A stretch of DNA of 64,000 bases from Azolla caroliniana (Eukaryota > Polypodiophyta): NCBI GenBank assembly GCA_043228905.1, contig JBHGNT010000009.1, positions 9,796,001 to 9,860,000 of the forward strand, in the 5' to 3' direction. The notes under the pieces are model-generated. The model was not told the origin of the DNA. It ran no database searches and saw nothing but the letters and a program-made list of their open reading frames with translations. Below, piece by piece: positions 1 through 11,133 of the stretch; positions within the stretch are counted from its first letter, which is position 1; the number at the start of each line of letters is the position of its first letter. Made by a program: the position numbers and the translations under genes.

Positions 1-425
1 TCTCGGCTCATCTCGTTCTCCCACGGTATCGCTACCCATGAGGCGATCGTCCTTTCGATGGGCATAATCAGCTTTTGTCCATACATAAGCTCCGTCGGCA
101 TATACCCTGTCACCGAGCTATGTGTCGTTCTATCGGCCCACAAGGCATAGGGTAATAGTCGTGGCCAATTCCCGACTCGACCGTTGCATGCCCGTACGAT
201 GGCTTTAACGATAGGTCCATGCCCTCGCTCGATCTTCCCATTCGCTTCCGGATTATAGGCAGTCGTGAGGGAGAGCTTCACGCCTAGTCTTTCGAAGAGC
301 TCTGTCGCTTCGTGCGCGTCCAACTCCCCTTGGTCGGCCACTATCTTCCCTACACATCCATATCGGCAAACAACCTCTTCAAGCAGAAATTTGCAAACGG
401 CTGAAGTCGTCTTATTTGTCAAGGC
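1..425 (-). pseudogene. A1 integrase catalytic core, C-terminal part (truncated by window)
   Basis: Translation of the minus strand gives the second half of the integrase core. It aligns with the B integrase at 25916-26330: the aspartate-containing stretch after KIVAD, the conserved NPEANGK segment next to the third acidic residue, and the ALWADRTTHSS stretch. It is separated from the upstream RT-RNase H-integrase frame by a stop and frameshift near 400-428. The C-terminal DNA-binding part lies outside the window. Confidence 0.8.
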
Positions 426-2390
426 TCATCCTTCCACTTGATTCGTCAAGTCTTCCCTCGCCAGCGATAAGTACATTATTTGTCCCACTCCCATTGGCAT
501 CGAGACCAGATCCACCATCCATTTGAAGTGTATGGTGAGTGGGTATGTCGGCTGTAACTCATCATGATGACGTATATTTGAATATATTTGGCAAGTTTCG
601 CATGTGGACACAAAATGGAGTACATCTTTGTACATGCTTGGCCACCAATACTTCTCCTTCAACTTTTCGAACGTCGCCCATGTTCCTCTATGACCTGCCC
701 AAGCACTCTCGTGGAATTCGGTCATCAGCGTCTCTTGCTCTTCTTTCTTTACCACTACTCGACGTGGTATTCCTGTCCTTCTTTTTGGATGTTGCCAAAG
801 GAATCCTCCCTTCAAGAAGTATCGGTAAGCTTTCTTTCGGATCCGTAGGGCCTCCTCCTTTGTCAACGAAGCATCTGTCGTCAATGTTCTTAGGAATCTA
901 CCGATGAGTAACCACTCTCCTTCGTACTCGTTCTCGTTGAAGGCGTGGAGGGTTTGCGTGTCCTGGTCTTCCGCCGACAATCGAGCCATCTTGAAGAAGT
1001 CGAGGGCGACATCTTCATCTTCCAAAACCATGTTACTTCCGTTTGAAAATCTTGCCCTCGACAGCATGTCAGCCATGGCGTTCTTCTTCCCTGCAATGTG
1101 ACGGATCTCTGGGTTTAAAGACTTGATGTAGGCGATCCACCTTAGCATAGCAAGATCTGGGGTCGCACATCCCAAGACCATTCCGAGAATTGGGAGACAA
1201 TCTGTCTCTATTATCACTTCTGACCCGATCAGGTAATCTTTGTCCGTCTTCACTGCCGACACAATACCCCAAAGTTCCCGCTTGACTTGGGCATATATTT
1301 GTTGCCGTTCGCTGAGAACCTTTGCTCCGAACCGGACGGCATATCGCGCATTATCTTCACCTTCTTGATTGATGACCCACCCGATTCCAGTTGGGCTCGT
1401 ATCTACGGTCACGTAAATTGGTTTCCCTTCGGCATAGTCGGCCTTCCTTAGTGCCGGAGCTTCAAGAAGCAGTTTCTTTAATCTTCCCAGCGCCTTTGTG
1501 TGCTCGTCTCGCCATTCGAACTTTATTCTTTTCTTTAGTAGTCCATATAACGGTTCAGCGACATGAGCGTAGTGAGGAATCCATATATGATAAAACGCGC
1601 ACGCTCCAACGAACCTTCGAACCTCCGTATGGGTTTCACATTCTTCTTTCATGTCTTGGATTGCATTCACTTTGGATGGCGAGGGCTTCCGGCCGTATGC
1701 TCCACACAAGTGACCTACCACCAAGATCTCCGGTTGCCCGAATGCGGATTTTTCTCCCGAAAATGTCAAATTCGCATCTTCGAGCCTTTGAAGCACCTTC
1801 TCGCAATCTTTCATATGATCCGCAACGAACTTTCTACAACCTTCCTTATCTTTCGATTCATCTTTCTCCTCATCCGAACATCCTTTTATCGGAGTATCAT
1901 CCAAGAATGGCATCGTGATGTCCGGAATGCAATCCTTCAAGACTTTATTCATGGCATTCACCATATGAGCCACCGAGTTCGTTGCGCCTTGGGGTAAGGT
2001 ACACATCAGCACAAGCCCGATCGGAGTCCTCATGGTTGTAATGTCCCGACTGTCGATCGCCAATTGGAATTAGTCATATCCGGAGTAGAGATCGCCAATG
2101 GAGTAGATGGACCGACCCGCAAACGCTTCGGCAAATTCGTCCACGCTTGGACCGATTCCGGCATTTCGAATTGTCACCTTGTTGACGGGTTGAAGATCTT
2201 GGATGAATCGCAATGATCCATTCTTCTTCGGCACCGTGAACCACCTATTGGAATAAGGAGCATTCGACGGTTCTAGAATTCCCATACTCACCTTCTCCTT
2301 TAAGAGCTCGATCAGCTTCGGAAGGTGTGCTCTCGGAACCGGTATCGGTTTCAAATTCCAAGGCACATGAGGCACCGTGAAGATCACCAT
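426..2390 (-). pseudogene. A1 pol: reverse transcriptase, RNase H, N-terminal integrase
   Basis: Two open stretches (2070-2390 and 426-2063) lie in the same frame, separated by one stop where B has a Gln codon, a simple C-to-T change. The order is RT fingers (VPKKNG...LQPVNK), the palm motif FLDD (the YxDD box, in the same form as in B), RNase H (TVDTSPTGIGW, ETDC, MADMLSR) and the integrase His-Cys zinc domain (paired His, then CETCQ) leading to the first core aspartate in MVDLVSMP. It would copy element RNA and integrate the cDNA in the nucleus. Broken, so presumably inactive. Confidence 0.9.
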
Positions 2391-2426
2391 CGGCTCTATA
2401 ACCTTTGGGCCGGCGCATCAGATTTC

Positions 2427-2996
2427 TCATGGGAAGAATGCGAAAGCCTTCCCATGTCTCTCAAGCATATCGCGAAACATTCGCTCCTCTTCAGGGAGAA
2501 GGAAATCCTCCTTTCCAACTCGTAGCTTCCCCTTCGTCTCTTTGGTGAAGACATGACCTATCTTCTTCGGATCTCTTAAGCTTGGATCATTAGCGACTTC
2601 CTTCATCTTTTTCCAACTATCTTCCGGTAGCGGAACCGCAACTGGCTTGATCTTCTTATCCACCGTTTTATATTTCGTGTTGATGTCAGCTTCCTTCATC
2701 GAGATGCCACGACGGTATTCATCGATGATAGCGTACATGTTGACGGAGTTAACCGAAATCACGCGTTGGTTGTGAAGATAGCTCAAGTCCACGACGTCCT
2801 CGATTTCGCCGATGGTGTCGTTAAATGAGGCTTCTTCCATAATATGAGTCACGAACTCTCCTTCTTCTATTATGTTCTCTTCTTTCAGCATCTTCTCGAA
2901 TTCTTGTATCCGGCGCTTGTGCTTCTTGTCGGGTAGTACTAGTTTACATGCGCCACTAGGTGTGACACATGTTGCTTCTCCTTGAAATCCACGCAC
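2427..2996 (-). pseudogene. A1 pol N-terminal linker before reverse transcriptase
   Basis: A 189-residue open stretch in the same frame as the downstream RT, ending in a stop about 12 codons before the RT fingers. It corresponds to the segment between protease and RT and is conserved in B (around 23480-23930) and A2 (19341-19787 and 18978-19250). It has an acidic run with EEASFNDTIGE and then the LPEDSWKKMKEVANDPSLRDP stretch shared by all three copies. I recognise no domain. It is in a different frame from the upstream gag-protease frame, so the element probably used frameshifting or has suffered an indel. Confidence 0.75.
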
Positions 2997-3061
2997 TCTT
3001 CTTTCTTGTGGGGTCTTGTGATTGCTCGGACTATTTGTGCCCCATGCTTCAATAGTCCGCT

Positions 3062-3835
3062 CTAAAAATCCGAGGATTCGCCTCCGAGACTATCTCGATT
3101 CCTTTCATGATTGGCTCGCACCGTTAGGAAGTGGACCGATCTTTGGTTGTCAAGACTCTTTATTCGTGCGAAGGCTGCTCCATTATCGAACACTTTGGTC
3201 TCCATCCGAGATGATGTGATATAAGGTTGCCCTAGGATGACAGGATGCGACGCCGATTCTTGTACGAAGAAGTGTTGATCCATCTCCACATCCCCGATCG
3301 TGACTTTGACATTGGGACAAGCTCCGTACAAATCCTCCGTAGACTTTGTTGCCGCACGAATCTTCCATCCGTGGTTTGTATTGATTGGCCATCTTCCTTT
3401 TTTGTAGAATTCGGTTGACATGAGGTTGATCTCCGAGCCATGATCGATCAAGGCTACCACGGTCTCTTTCTTCTTCCCAATCTTCACCGGCGTCTCCGTT
3501 GTCGCTCGTGCCCAATGAGGTCGAGTGTAGTGGCTGTCCACCATATCTTCATCGATTTCCTCTCTTGCCATTGTTATGGCATTCGTTTTTGCTTTTTGCG
3601 GCTTCTCTTCTTCCTCGTCCGATTGTTGTCTCTTTCTCTTTACAAGGTCCACGATCGTGTCATGGAACTCTTTCGTAATGCCAAGCAATTCCCTCAAGGA
3701 CAAAGTTACGTGGCTATCAAGAACTCGTTCTTCGAGAATCTTCTTTAGGTCCGTCGTCTGCTCTATGTCCGACCTTAGCTTATAGGTAGGTATAGTCCTT
3801 GTCCTCCGAGCGGGGTCTTCGACATCAACCTTCAC
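3062..3835 (-). pseudogene. A1 aspartic protease region
   Basis: A 257-residue open stretch with the retropepsin-like active-site segment VALIDHGSEINLMS (DHG in place of the usual DTG/DSG; the same in B) and the distal VILGQPYI flap/strand typical of gypsy proteases. The first ~110 residues are a charged Gag-protease linker. It is in the same frame as the gag ORF at 4139-5062. The DHG variant is a shared family trait, because B and A2 have it too, not damage to this copy. Confidence 0.82.
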
Positions 3836-4138
3836 GGGCCGAACCGTTTCTTCAACTCGTATGCCCGACTCCCCTTTTCGGCTTGATTCTCGTTCCTTTG
3901 TTTGTAAAGGTCGACTCGTCTCCGCATCGTCCTTCTTTTTCGCGTTCCTTGTTTCATGTCTTTTTTATGGGCCTTGCTCTTCTATTCTCTTTCTCTTTTC
4001 TTCGACGAACACCTCGTGGTTGTCGCACATCACCTCTGCGAGTATGGTGTTGTCGTCCACCAGATCCGACCACCCGGTTATGCGTTGCACGCTTCGGTCC
4101 GCAAGCTCTACCTCGTTCGATGTGAATTTTCCCTTCTT

Positions 4139-5263
4139 CTAATATTCGAGAACGGAAGTCCAAAACTTTGCTCCCGCTCTAGCAGCTTCAGTCTTGTCTT
4201 TCCCGACTCTTATTCCGGCCGACGCAGCATAGTGCATCGCATCCACATGAGTCGCATCGGCATCCTCCATAGATTTCTTCATTCCTCCTCTTCCGAAATT
4301 CACCCATAGGGGTCTTCTAGTCTCGCTTGAGCAGATCATGTTGTCCTCTATGTATACGATATTTTGTCGAATCGCCTCTCGAAGGCTCGCACAATCCCTT
4401 CTCATGTGGTCCATGCTATCGCACCACACGCATCTAAAGGGTTCTTTTCCTTTAGGGCCCCGACGATTCATGTTGGCTAGCGTGACCTTCTCGAACTTCT
4501 TCGCTAGCTCTTCAATGATGTCGTCATCAATCTTCTTTTCTTCCACGTTACTTTGTCTCAGCGGCTCAGCTACTTTTGGCGGTCTTGCTTTCTCCGTGGT
4601 AGTTGGTCCCGTCAAGTCAGTGTCACCAACCCATTGGCGACGCTTGTCGAGCCTATTGCATGCCCGCTTCACCGCAATCCAGTCCGCTACGAGCCCATTT
4701 GCTTGGGTATCATCTTCGAGAAGAGTTCCCAACTCCCGTCTATCCTTTATGTCCACGGCCTTCAAGAAGTACAAAGTCTTGTCCTCTTCAAGCAACACTT
4801 GGTCCGTATTGGGGAGACGACTAAACATCTGGTCGAATTCGTCGTACACCCTCGAGACGCTCATCTTCTTATTCTTCTTCTCTATCCACTTCATCAGGGC
4901 ATGTTGAGTCATCCTCGTTGAGTCTTCAGTCACGAACTCCGCTAGTATCATTTTCTCGAACTCGGACCATGTTGTCTTACCTTCTTGAAGCTCGATGACG
5001 CGTCTTTGGATGTTGTTGGCGACAACTCTCTTGAAGCTTGCGATTTGACGTGCCTCGGACACGTCCCTCTAATTCATCTCCCTTCTATATGCATCAAGGA
5101 ACTTCGTAACGTTCCTTCCATCGAATTGGCCCTCGAGCTCTACAACACGATCGACAGCCTTCTCCACGCTCGCGTCGTTGTCCCGAGATCTCATCATTTG
5201 CTCGACGATTAGCATCATCCTTTCGAGCTCTCCTGCTTGGTTGCTTGAGGACACCATCTCCAA
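4139..5263 (-). pseudogene. A1 gag (capsid and one CCHC nucleocapsid knuckle)
   Basis: Open stretches 5069-5263 and 4139-5062 share a frame and are split by one stop near 5068. The N-terminal part contains the retrotransposon gag fold (FDGRNVTKFLDAYRREM, then LVADWIAVKRACNRL). The C-terminal part has a zinc knuckle CVWCDSMDHMRRDC (C-x2-C-x4-H-x4-C) around 4400-4440. It would form the virus-like particle and bind element RNA in the cytoplasm. The leader to the primer site is short, as in B. It ends in a stop at 4139 where the family continues toward protease. Confidence 0.87.
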
Positions 5264-5300
5264 GTATTAATCTCGACTTGATCCTTCCTACCGCCTCTTT

Positions 5301-5316
5301 CACGTCGGGCTCACCA
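5301..5316 (-). promoter_or_regulatory. A1 primer binding site
   Basis: On the minus strand this reads TGGTGAGCCCGACGTG, starting with the TGG complementary to a tRNA 3' CCA, 5 bp downstream of the LTR end. B (21130-21145) and A2 (51197-51212) have the near-identical TGGTGAACCCGACGTG. I do not name the primer tRNA. Confidence 0.8.
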
Positions 5317-5620
5317 CTTAATGTCGCGAAGATGCGCGTGCGAGCATGCTTCGCTTGAGCGGGACCACCGGGGTCTTGGACCAAGGAGGATGTCCATCAA
5401 GGTATTGAGAAGAGGACGATGTGAATGTAAGATTGGAGGAAGAACTATTACACTTGAGAAGATTGAAGATTGTACACTTTGAGAAGTAGATAAATAATTA
5501 CAAGATAGATGTGAAGAAGAAGAAATAGAAGCTTATATTATTGATGGTGATGATGATGGTCATATCATATTGAGCCCCCCCCTTACACAAGCCGTACTAG
5601 GGGTTTTATAGGTTTGTCCA

Positions 5621-5659
5621 TGCACAAAACCATGGGCTTGGAGCCATGGTTTTTGTGCA
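5621..5659. repeat. Inverted repeat (hairpin) in A1 LTR
   Basis: TGCACAAAACCATGG, an 8-nt loop, then CCATGGTTTTTGTGCA. The arms are 15 and 16 nt and match except for one extra T. It lies just beyond the TATA-like sequence on the U3 side. Not found in the other LTRs of the family here. Confidence 0.75.
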
Positions 5660-5740
5660 CACAGTTTTGCTTTTGTTCATTTGTTTCCTACGGAATACTG
5701 AATATGAGAAAGAAATATAGAACATCAAAAGCACTTAGTA

Positions 5741-5807
5741 GTAGCTTTAGTGATAAGGTAATTGCCTCTTACCTTAGAGGTGCAAGGTTCAAATCCTACT
5801 TGCAACC
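5741..5807 (+). other. tRNA-like (SINE-head-like) module
   Basis: Pol III internal promoter pair: an A-box-like TAGTGATAAGG at 5748-5758 and a perfect B box GGTTCAAATCC at 5786-5796, 27 nt apart. A possible anticodon-type stem (CCTC...GAGG) lies between them. No convincing acceptor stem, so not called a tRNA gene. It may be the head of a tRNA-derived SINE inside the LTR, in antisense to the retroelement. Confidence 0.5.
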
Positions 5808-5933
5808 CTCTACATGCACTCAATGCCATTGTGACCTAGGTTTATTTATTTTCATTTTTACAAGTATTCGTGAAATGTGTGTGGATCCTCAATTTTTGAC
5901 TTTTTCTCGCACTAGACATGCCACATCACGACA

Positions 5934-6526
5934 GCGCACCTCGACCTTCTCGGTCTGCTTGTTTGCTTATAAGGCCCATCTCAGCTCCTTCATTGTTGCG
6001 ACTCCGTAGGTTCCTCCATGTCGGTTTCGACTTCCGCTACGTCCTCGTCCGTTTGGCCTTCAGTTGATTCGGCTCCTCCAAATCGAACGCCATTTCTGAA
6101 TCGGGTACCTCCGATTCATTCCAGCTCTTGTTCGAATTGGCTGTCTTCAATTCTTCTTGAACCGTCAGGCCCTTCATCATATCAGACCATGTTCGGGTCT
6201 TGGCCTTCTCTTTCCGATCGGCTCTATCTTTCTTGACTCTACCACCGTCGTCGCTTGTTCCGACTTGTTCGGATGTACCAACTTCTTCAATCGACTTGAC
6301 TCCCTTTTTCTTCTTGTCTCCCCCTGTTTCGGTTGTTTTTGGCTCTAGCTTCTCTTTATGGTCCCTCACCCAGACTCTTACAAGTCTCCATTTGTCCATT
6401 CTATTTGCACATGTTCTGAATCTATCCTAGGCTTCTTTCGCTGACCCGAACACTCTAACTTCTTTAGTCGGACCGAAATCAAGTTCGGTATTCGATTCAG
6501 TTTTTTAGACATTATCATCTCTCTCC
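5934..6526 (-). pseudogene. F 3' region with small charged ORF (KTRTWSDMMKGL)
   Basis: Minus-strand ORF 6037-6399 (120 aa), Lys/Glu-rich, with the motif KTRTWSDMMKGL followed by an acidic segment. A diverged copy (51421-51768) carries KTKTWSDVVKGL in the same place, downstream of a copia RNase H end, so it belongs to the F family rather than to chance. It lies between the copia stop at 6527 and the A1 LTR. No domain recognised. The W-S/A-D motif loosely recalls N-terminal regions of some retroelement ORF1/gag proteins, but that is a weak resemblance. The first ~100 bp (5934-6036) shows no gene. Confidence 0.5.
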
Positions 6527-8846
6527 TCAGGCTTCACCTCTCCCCCTAAAATTCGGCACATCGAGGTGTTGGAGACCAAGTAGACCTGAAAAATGTCGCA
6601 ACTTGTCCAGGGCGAGAGGTTTGGTGAAGATGTCAGCAGTCTGTCGATCCGTCGGAACATACACTAGTTTCACTTCACCGGAGAGGACTTGCTCTCGGAA
6701 CAAATGGTAATGCACCTCAATGTGCTTTTTCAGGCGTGGAAGAAAGGGTTCTTCGCCAATTGGATGTTGCTGAGGTTGTTGCAATAGATCGTCTTCGGAT
6801 CAGACACCTCCACTTGCAGATCCTTCAATAACCATTTGAGCAAAATGGCTTCGCACGTTGCGACAACTGCTCATCGATACTCGGCCTAAGTGTTCGATAA
6901 TGCGATTGTCAGCTGCTTCTTGTTGCTCCAGGTGACCACAACACTCCCAAGTGAAAATGTGAATACGGAAGTTAACCTTCGATTGCCAATGTTTCCGGCC
7001 CAATCGACATCCGTATGGCCAACAAGCGGTCCGGTTATACCGGCTCAATACAGCAACCCCCGGTCTTTAGTGACGCTAACATACCTGAGTATTCGGTGTG
7101 CACACTGAAGGTGCTCCACGGTCGGATGCGCCTTGAAGAATTGACCGATCAAGCCGACCAGATAGATGAGATCCGACTGGGTCATGGCCAGGTATATAAG
7201 CCTTCCGACTATCTGTCAGAGCCGTTTCGTGTCACATGTCGTTCCAAAGTCGGGGTGAAGCTTCACATTCCTATCGAGAGGAGTTTATACAGAATTACAT
7301 TCCATCATACCGAATGTGAAGAGCATACTCAACACATAGTGGCATTGAATGATCAGTATGCTTTTCAAGGTTCGGATCACTTCGATCCCGAGGAAGTAAT
7401 GAAGGTTCCCGAGATCCTTCATGTCAAAGGATGTTGCGGACTTGACGTGGTTAATTTCTTCCAGGTCGGCGCCGGCGATGACTAGATCATCCACATAGAC
7501 CAAAATGTTTATCGGTCCATTCCGGCCCTGCTAGATGAAGAGTGAAGAATCCGACTTGAATGTGGCAAGCCCTATCTGATGCAATCGTTGCGTGGTCTTC
7601 GCATTCCAGGCACACGGGGCTTGCTTTAGTTTGTAAAGTAAGTTCTTTAGTCAGCAAACAACCGATGTGTTCATTCTGGACTGAAATCTAGGTGTTTGAA
7701 TCATATACACTTGTTCGTCAAGATCACCTTGCAAGAACGCGTTTTTCACATCCATCTGATGTAGATGCCACCCCTTCGCCGTTGCCACCGCAAGCAAGAC
7801 ACAGACTGTTGTATCTTCGCAACCAGCGTGAAGGCCTCGTCATAATCGATGCCATGCTGTTGCGTGTAACCTTTTGCCACAAGTCGGGCCTTGTACCATT
7901 TGATGGAGCCATCAACATTGTATTTGACTGGCTTCATTCCTTTCGGTACATCCACCAAGTCCCATGTCTCATTTTCCATGAGGGCGTGCATCTCTTCCTC
8001 CATGGCCTTTTGCCACTTCGGATCCTTAGCAACTTCTGTGTAGCTCTCCAGCTCACGCACAACTGCCACCTCCACCGTGTATGCATAATGATGCACCATA
8101 TATTTGTTATATCTGTAATGAATTACGGGTTGCTTTTGGTAGGTAGATCGACACAACTTCTAGTTCGCCGATTTCATGGCCCTCCTAGCTGACTCAGACT
8201 TCGCTTCCGAAGATCCATCTTTGTTCTTTCCGGAGTCGGACTTGCTCTGATCCGTCTCTTCCCTATCCGTACCCTTCCCAAATCTACCAACGTCCGATGT
8301 CGACTTGCGCCACATCATTCTCCTCCGGCGTGTATTTCTAGGAGAACTCTCATCGGATTCCCTTGGTCTGTAGATAAGTAGTGAACTGGCCAAACAAGTT
8401 CTCTTTTCCGCCATCCGATCTCAAACACTTGATCTTCCTTCCGGTTTCTCGTTCAACACGATTCTTTAAGTCCTAGAAGCACAAGAAGACTTCGCGCTTC
8501 TTCTCGATTAAGTAGATCTAGGTGTGTCGGCCGAAATCGTTGATGAAGGAGACGAAATATCGACTCCCAACGATGTTGACATTTGGAGCTGATTCCCACA
8601 CATTCGAATGGATGCGATCGAGCCGATTCAGATTCCAATTCTTCTCATTGGGGAATGGAAGCCTATGTTGCTTCCGGAGCTGACAAGCTTCACATATTTG
8701 GGTTTTTTGGCCACTAAACTTCGGCAGTCTGAAAACAACATGTTTTGACTACATCTCATGAAGCTACCAAAAGTTGATGTGACTAATCCATTTGTGCCAG
8801 ACTCCAGAGGTCGATGTCCGACTCGACCTTTTGCCCTTTCACATCA
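6527..8846 (-). pseudogene. F integrase (partial), RT and RNase H
   Basis: Decayed pol remnant. From right: GAG-pre-integrase/integrase zinc segment (ICEACQLRKQHRLPFP) and integrase core pieces (8640-8160), the RT start (8156-7746, with [21 protein letters not shown]), the RT palm with YVDDLVIAG (7503-7285), and the RNase H end (6784-6527, KHIEVHYHLFREQV...DIFTKPL). Many stops and frameshifts. The last block is the conserved copia C-terminus. Confidence 0.85.
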
Positions 8847-9053
8847 CCTCCCATATCGCAGCGTCGATTTTGTCCGGTCTCTTGTCCCCGAATTGAACCT
8901 GCAGCCAGAGGTCTTTAACCATGAGCATGTCCCTCATCTTCGACTTCCACACTGAATAGTTGGAGCCGGTGAGCTTGAACATGGCGCCAAACGATTCGTC
9001 CATTTTCTGTGTCGTTTCGCTCTGATACCACTTGACGAGAACTGTACACTCCT
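8847..9053 (-). pseudogene. E2 second-unit remnant: LTR end, primer site, gag start
   Basis: On the minus strand: ~20 bp of LTR end, TGGTATCAGAGC primer site (9019-9030), then the gag start MDESFGAMFKLTG continuing to IWEVM. It is fused in frame to the truncated RT/RNase H of the first unit, giving a chimeric 228-aa ORF (8839-9525). The same segment occurs complete at 12049-12423. Confidence 0.85.
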
Positions 9054-9870
9054 CTGTTTTCGTCTTTGGGATTTGCTTACCGGATAATCTATAGTTTGCC
9101 GGAAGTGTCGATCCGACTGGTTTCGCATCTGACATGTTGAACCGGTGAAGCACCTTTGTCACGTACTTCTCCTGTGACAACCATAATTGCTTCGCTGGCC
9201 GGTTCCGTATAATATGCATCCCCAACATCTGTCTTGCTGGACCCAAGTCTTTCATTGAGAATGTCCGGTTGAGAGCCTTCTTCAGCAACCGTATTTTGAG
9301 TTGGTCACGTCCGACGATCAACATGTCATCCACGTACAGAAGGAATATCAGGAAGTCGCCTCCTTCGAACTTCTTCACAAACACGCAGTGGTCGGCCTGC
9401 CTCTTGTGGTACCCTTGATCGGTCATGAAGGAATCGAACTTCTGGTACCATTGTCGGGGAGCCTGCTTTAGTCCGTACAGGCTCTTCTTCAGCCGGCACA
9501 CCAGGTGCTCCTTCCCTTTCTCCACGAATCCTTCCGGTTGCTACATGTAGATCTCTTCTTCGAGGTCACCGTGAAGGAATGCCGTCTTCACGTCTAGTTG
9601 CTCTACCTCAAGGTCCATGCTTGCTACTATACTTAGCACCGTCCAGATGGAGGTCATCTTTACTACTGGGGCAAATATCTCGTAGAAGTCCACGCCCTTC
9701 TTTTGCTGGAACCCCTTCACCACGATCCTGGCTTTGTATCTCGGGGGGTTGCCGGCTTCTCCCGGTTTCAACTTGTACACCCACTTGTTTCGCAATGCCC
9801 GCTTTCCTTTCGGCAACTCCACCAATTCGTACGTATGGTTCTCATGCAGGGAATCCATCTCATCCTGCAT
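9054..9870 (-). pseudogene. E2 reverse transcriptase
   Basis: Copia RT in two open stretches (9541-9870 and 9066-9525) split by one stop. Motifs: KARIVVKGFQQKKGVDF, FLHGDLEEEIYM, LYGLKQAPRQWY and the catalytic YVDDMLIVG around 9310-9335. It ends abruptly after SGKQIPKTKTEE at the junction with the second-unit LTR remnant, so RNase H is missing. The E1 copy of this region (40740-41505) is nearly identical in protein. Confidence 0.9.
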
Positions 9871-10011
9871 GGCACTTAACCATTTTCGGCTGTGGGTGTC
9901 TTCCTTCGCTTCTTCGAAGCTTTCTGGCTCCCCCTCATCGGTCAGCAGAACATGCTCTGCATCCGGAAATCTCCGGGGGGCCCTTCTCTCTCTGAGAGGA
10001 TATCTCCGTCT

Positions 10012-11133
10012 CTAGGCTTCAGTGACCGGCTCATCCATCTGCTCTTCATCCGAATCTGATTCGGGGTCTTGGCTGGTTCCGGTTTCAGCTTCCTCTACTT
10101 CTTCTTCAGCCTGTTCGGTATCCTCACCGTAACCGGCTGGTTCCTCGAGTGCTAACCGGTCTCTTGCCGGTTGGGTCTGTTCATCGTAGAGTCGATCCTT
10201 ACCGGTCGACTCAGAGTTCATGATCTTCTTCTCCGACTCCTAGTCTGCGAGCGTCTTGTTCTCCATGAAGATAATATCTCGACTCCGGAATACCTTCTTG
10301 TCGACCAAGTCCCACACTCAGTAGCAAAACTCATCATCACCGTAACCGAGGAATATGCATGGCCGGGTCTTTGGATCTAACTTTCCTCTCCAGTCCTTCG
10401 CTACATGCGCGTACGCGAGACACCCGAACACCTTCAGATGCAGGTAGGATACTTCCTTACCGGTCCACACTCTCTGTGGAGTGTCTCCGTCCAAGGGTAC
10501 TGAGGATGATCTGTTTATCACATATGTCGCCGTCGACAGTGCCTCAACCCAAAACTTCTTGGGTAGTTTTGCATGCGCTAGCATACTCTGGACCCTCTCC
10601 ATTATGGTCTGGTTCATCCTCTCGGCCAGTCCGTTTAGTTCCGGCGTCTTCGGCACGGTAAATTCGAGCTGGATTCCCTTCGAGCGGCAGTACTCCTCGA
10701 ACTGCCCCCGGTATTCTCCTCCGTTATCTGCTCGAACCGCCTTCAGCTTCCGGCCGGTTTTTCTTTCCACTCTCGCGTGGATCTCTTTGAAGACGGATAA
10801 CACCTGATCCTTCATCTTCAACAGTGTGGCCCACAGCTTCCGGCTTTGGTCATCTATGAACGTCACGAAGTATTGCGCTCCGGCATGTGACTTCGTGTCT
10901 ACTTGACACACATCCGTATGCACCAACTCCAGTGGTGCATTACGTCTCATCGGTGGCCTTGGTCGGAAGGAGGTCCGGTTCTGCTTACCGGCCAGACAAT
11001 CAATGCACTTCTCTAAGTGCACGTTCTTCACTAGAATGAGGTTGTTGTCTGCAAGCCTCTTCATCCCCTTCTCGCTCAATTGACACAACCTCTTGTGCCA
11101 CAGCTCACCGGCAGTGTCGGATGCCACGTTCAC
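10012..11133 (-). pseudogene. E2 integrase and acidic linker
   Basis: 10318-11133 encodes the copia integrase: an N-terminal His-Cys zinc domain (WHKRLCQLSEKG...CIDCLAG; the second His has become Gln, where E1 keeps CH), then the core with VHTDVCQ, RADNGGEY and LNGLAERMN supplying D, D and E. 10012-10221 continues as an acidic linker (EEEVEEAETGT) toward RT. A stop separates them at about 10315. The core acidic residues are intact, but the loss of the zinc-binding His and the stops make it non-functional. Confidence 0.88.

Larger units (their letters stand above)
1..5933 (-). mobile_element. Ty3/gypsy LTR retrotransposon A1, 3' end cut by window
   Basis: Reading right to left on the minus strand: a 5' LTR (5322-5933), a primer binding site, gag with one CCHC knuckle, aspartic protease, RT, RNase H and integrase. 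This order is diagnostic of Ty3/gypsy. The integrase runs off the window at position 1, so the 3' LTR is not visible. Gag and protease share one frame and the pol part (2996 to 426) shares another; both are broken by stop codons. The proteins closely match those of element B (20476-27463), so A1, A2 and B form one family. The right flank is the 3' region of copia element F. Confidence 0.93.
5322..5933 (-). repeat. A1 5' LTR (612 bp)
   Basis: On the plus strand it begins TGTCGCGAAGATGCGCG and ends CACGACA, matching the termini of B and of three solo LTRs of this family. It contains the shared U5 block (GGACCACCGGGGTCTTGG near 5362) and a reversed TATA-like tataaaa at about 5604-5610. It also holds an inverted repeat (5621-5659) and an antisense tRNA-like module (5741-5807). 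Its outer boundary at 5933 is inferred from the family terminus only. Confidence 0.72.

Noticed and set aside
5741-5807. Functional tRNA gene
   Set aside because: The A and B boxes are good, but I cannot pair an acceptor stem or a standard 7-nt anticodon loop; kept only as tRNA-like. The same applies to 51107-51165.
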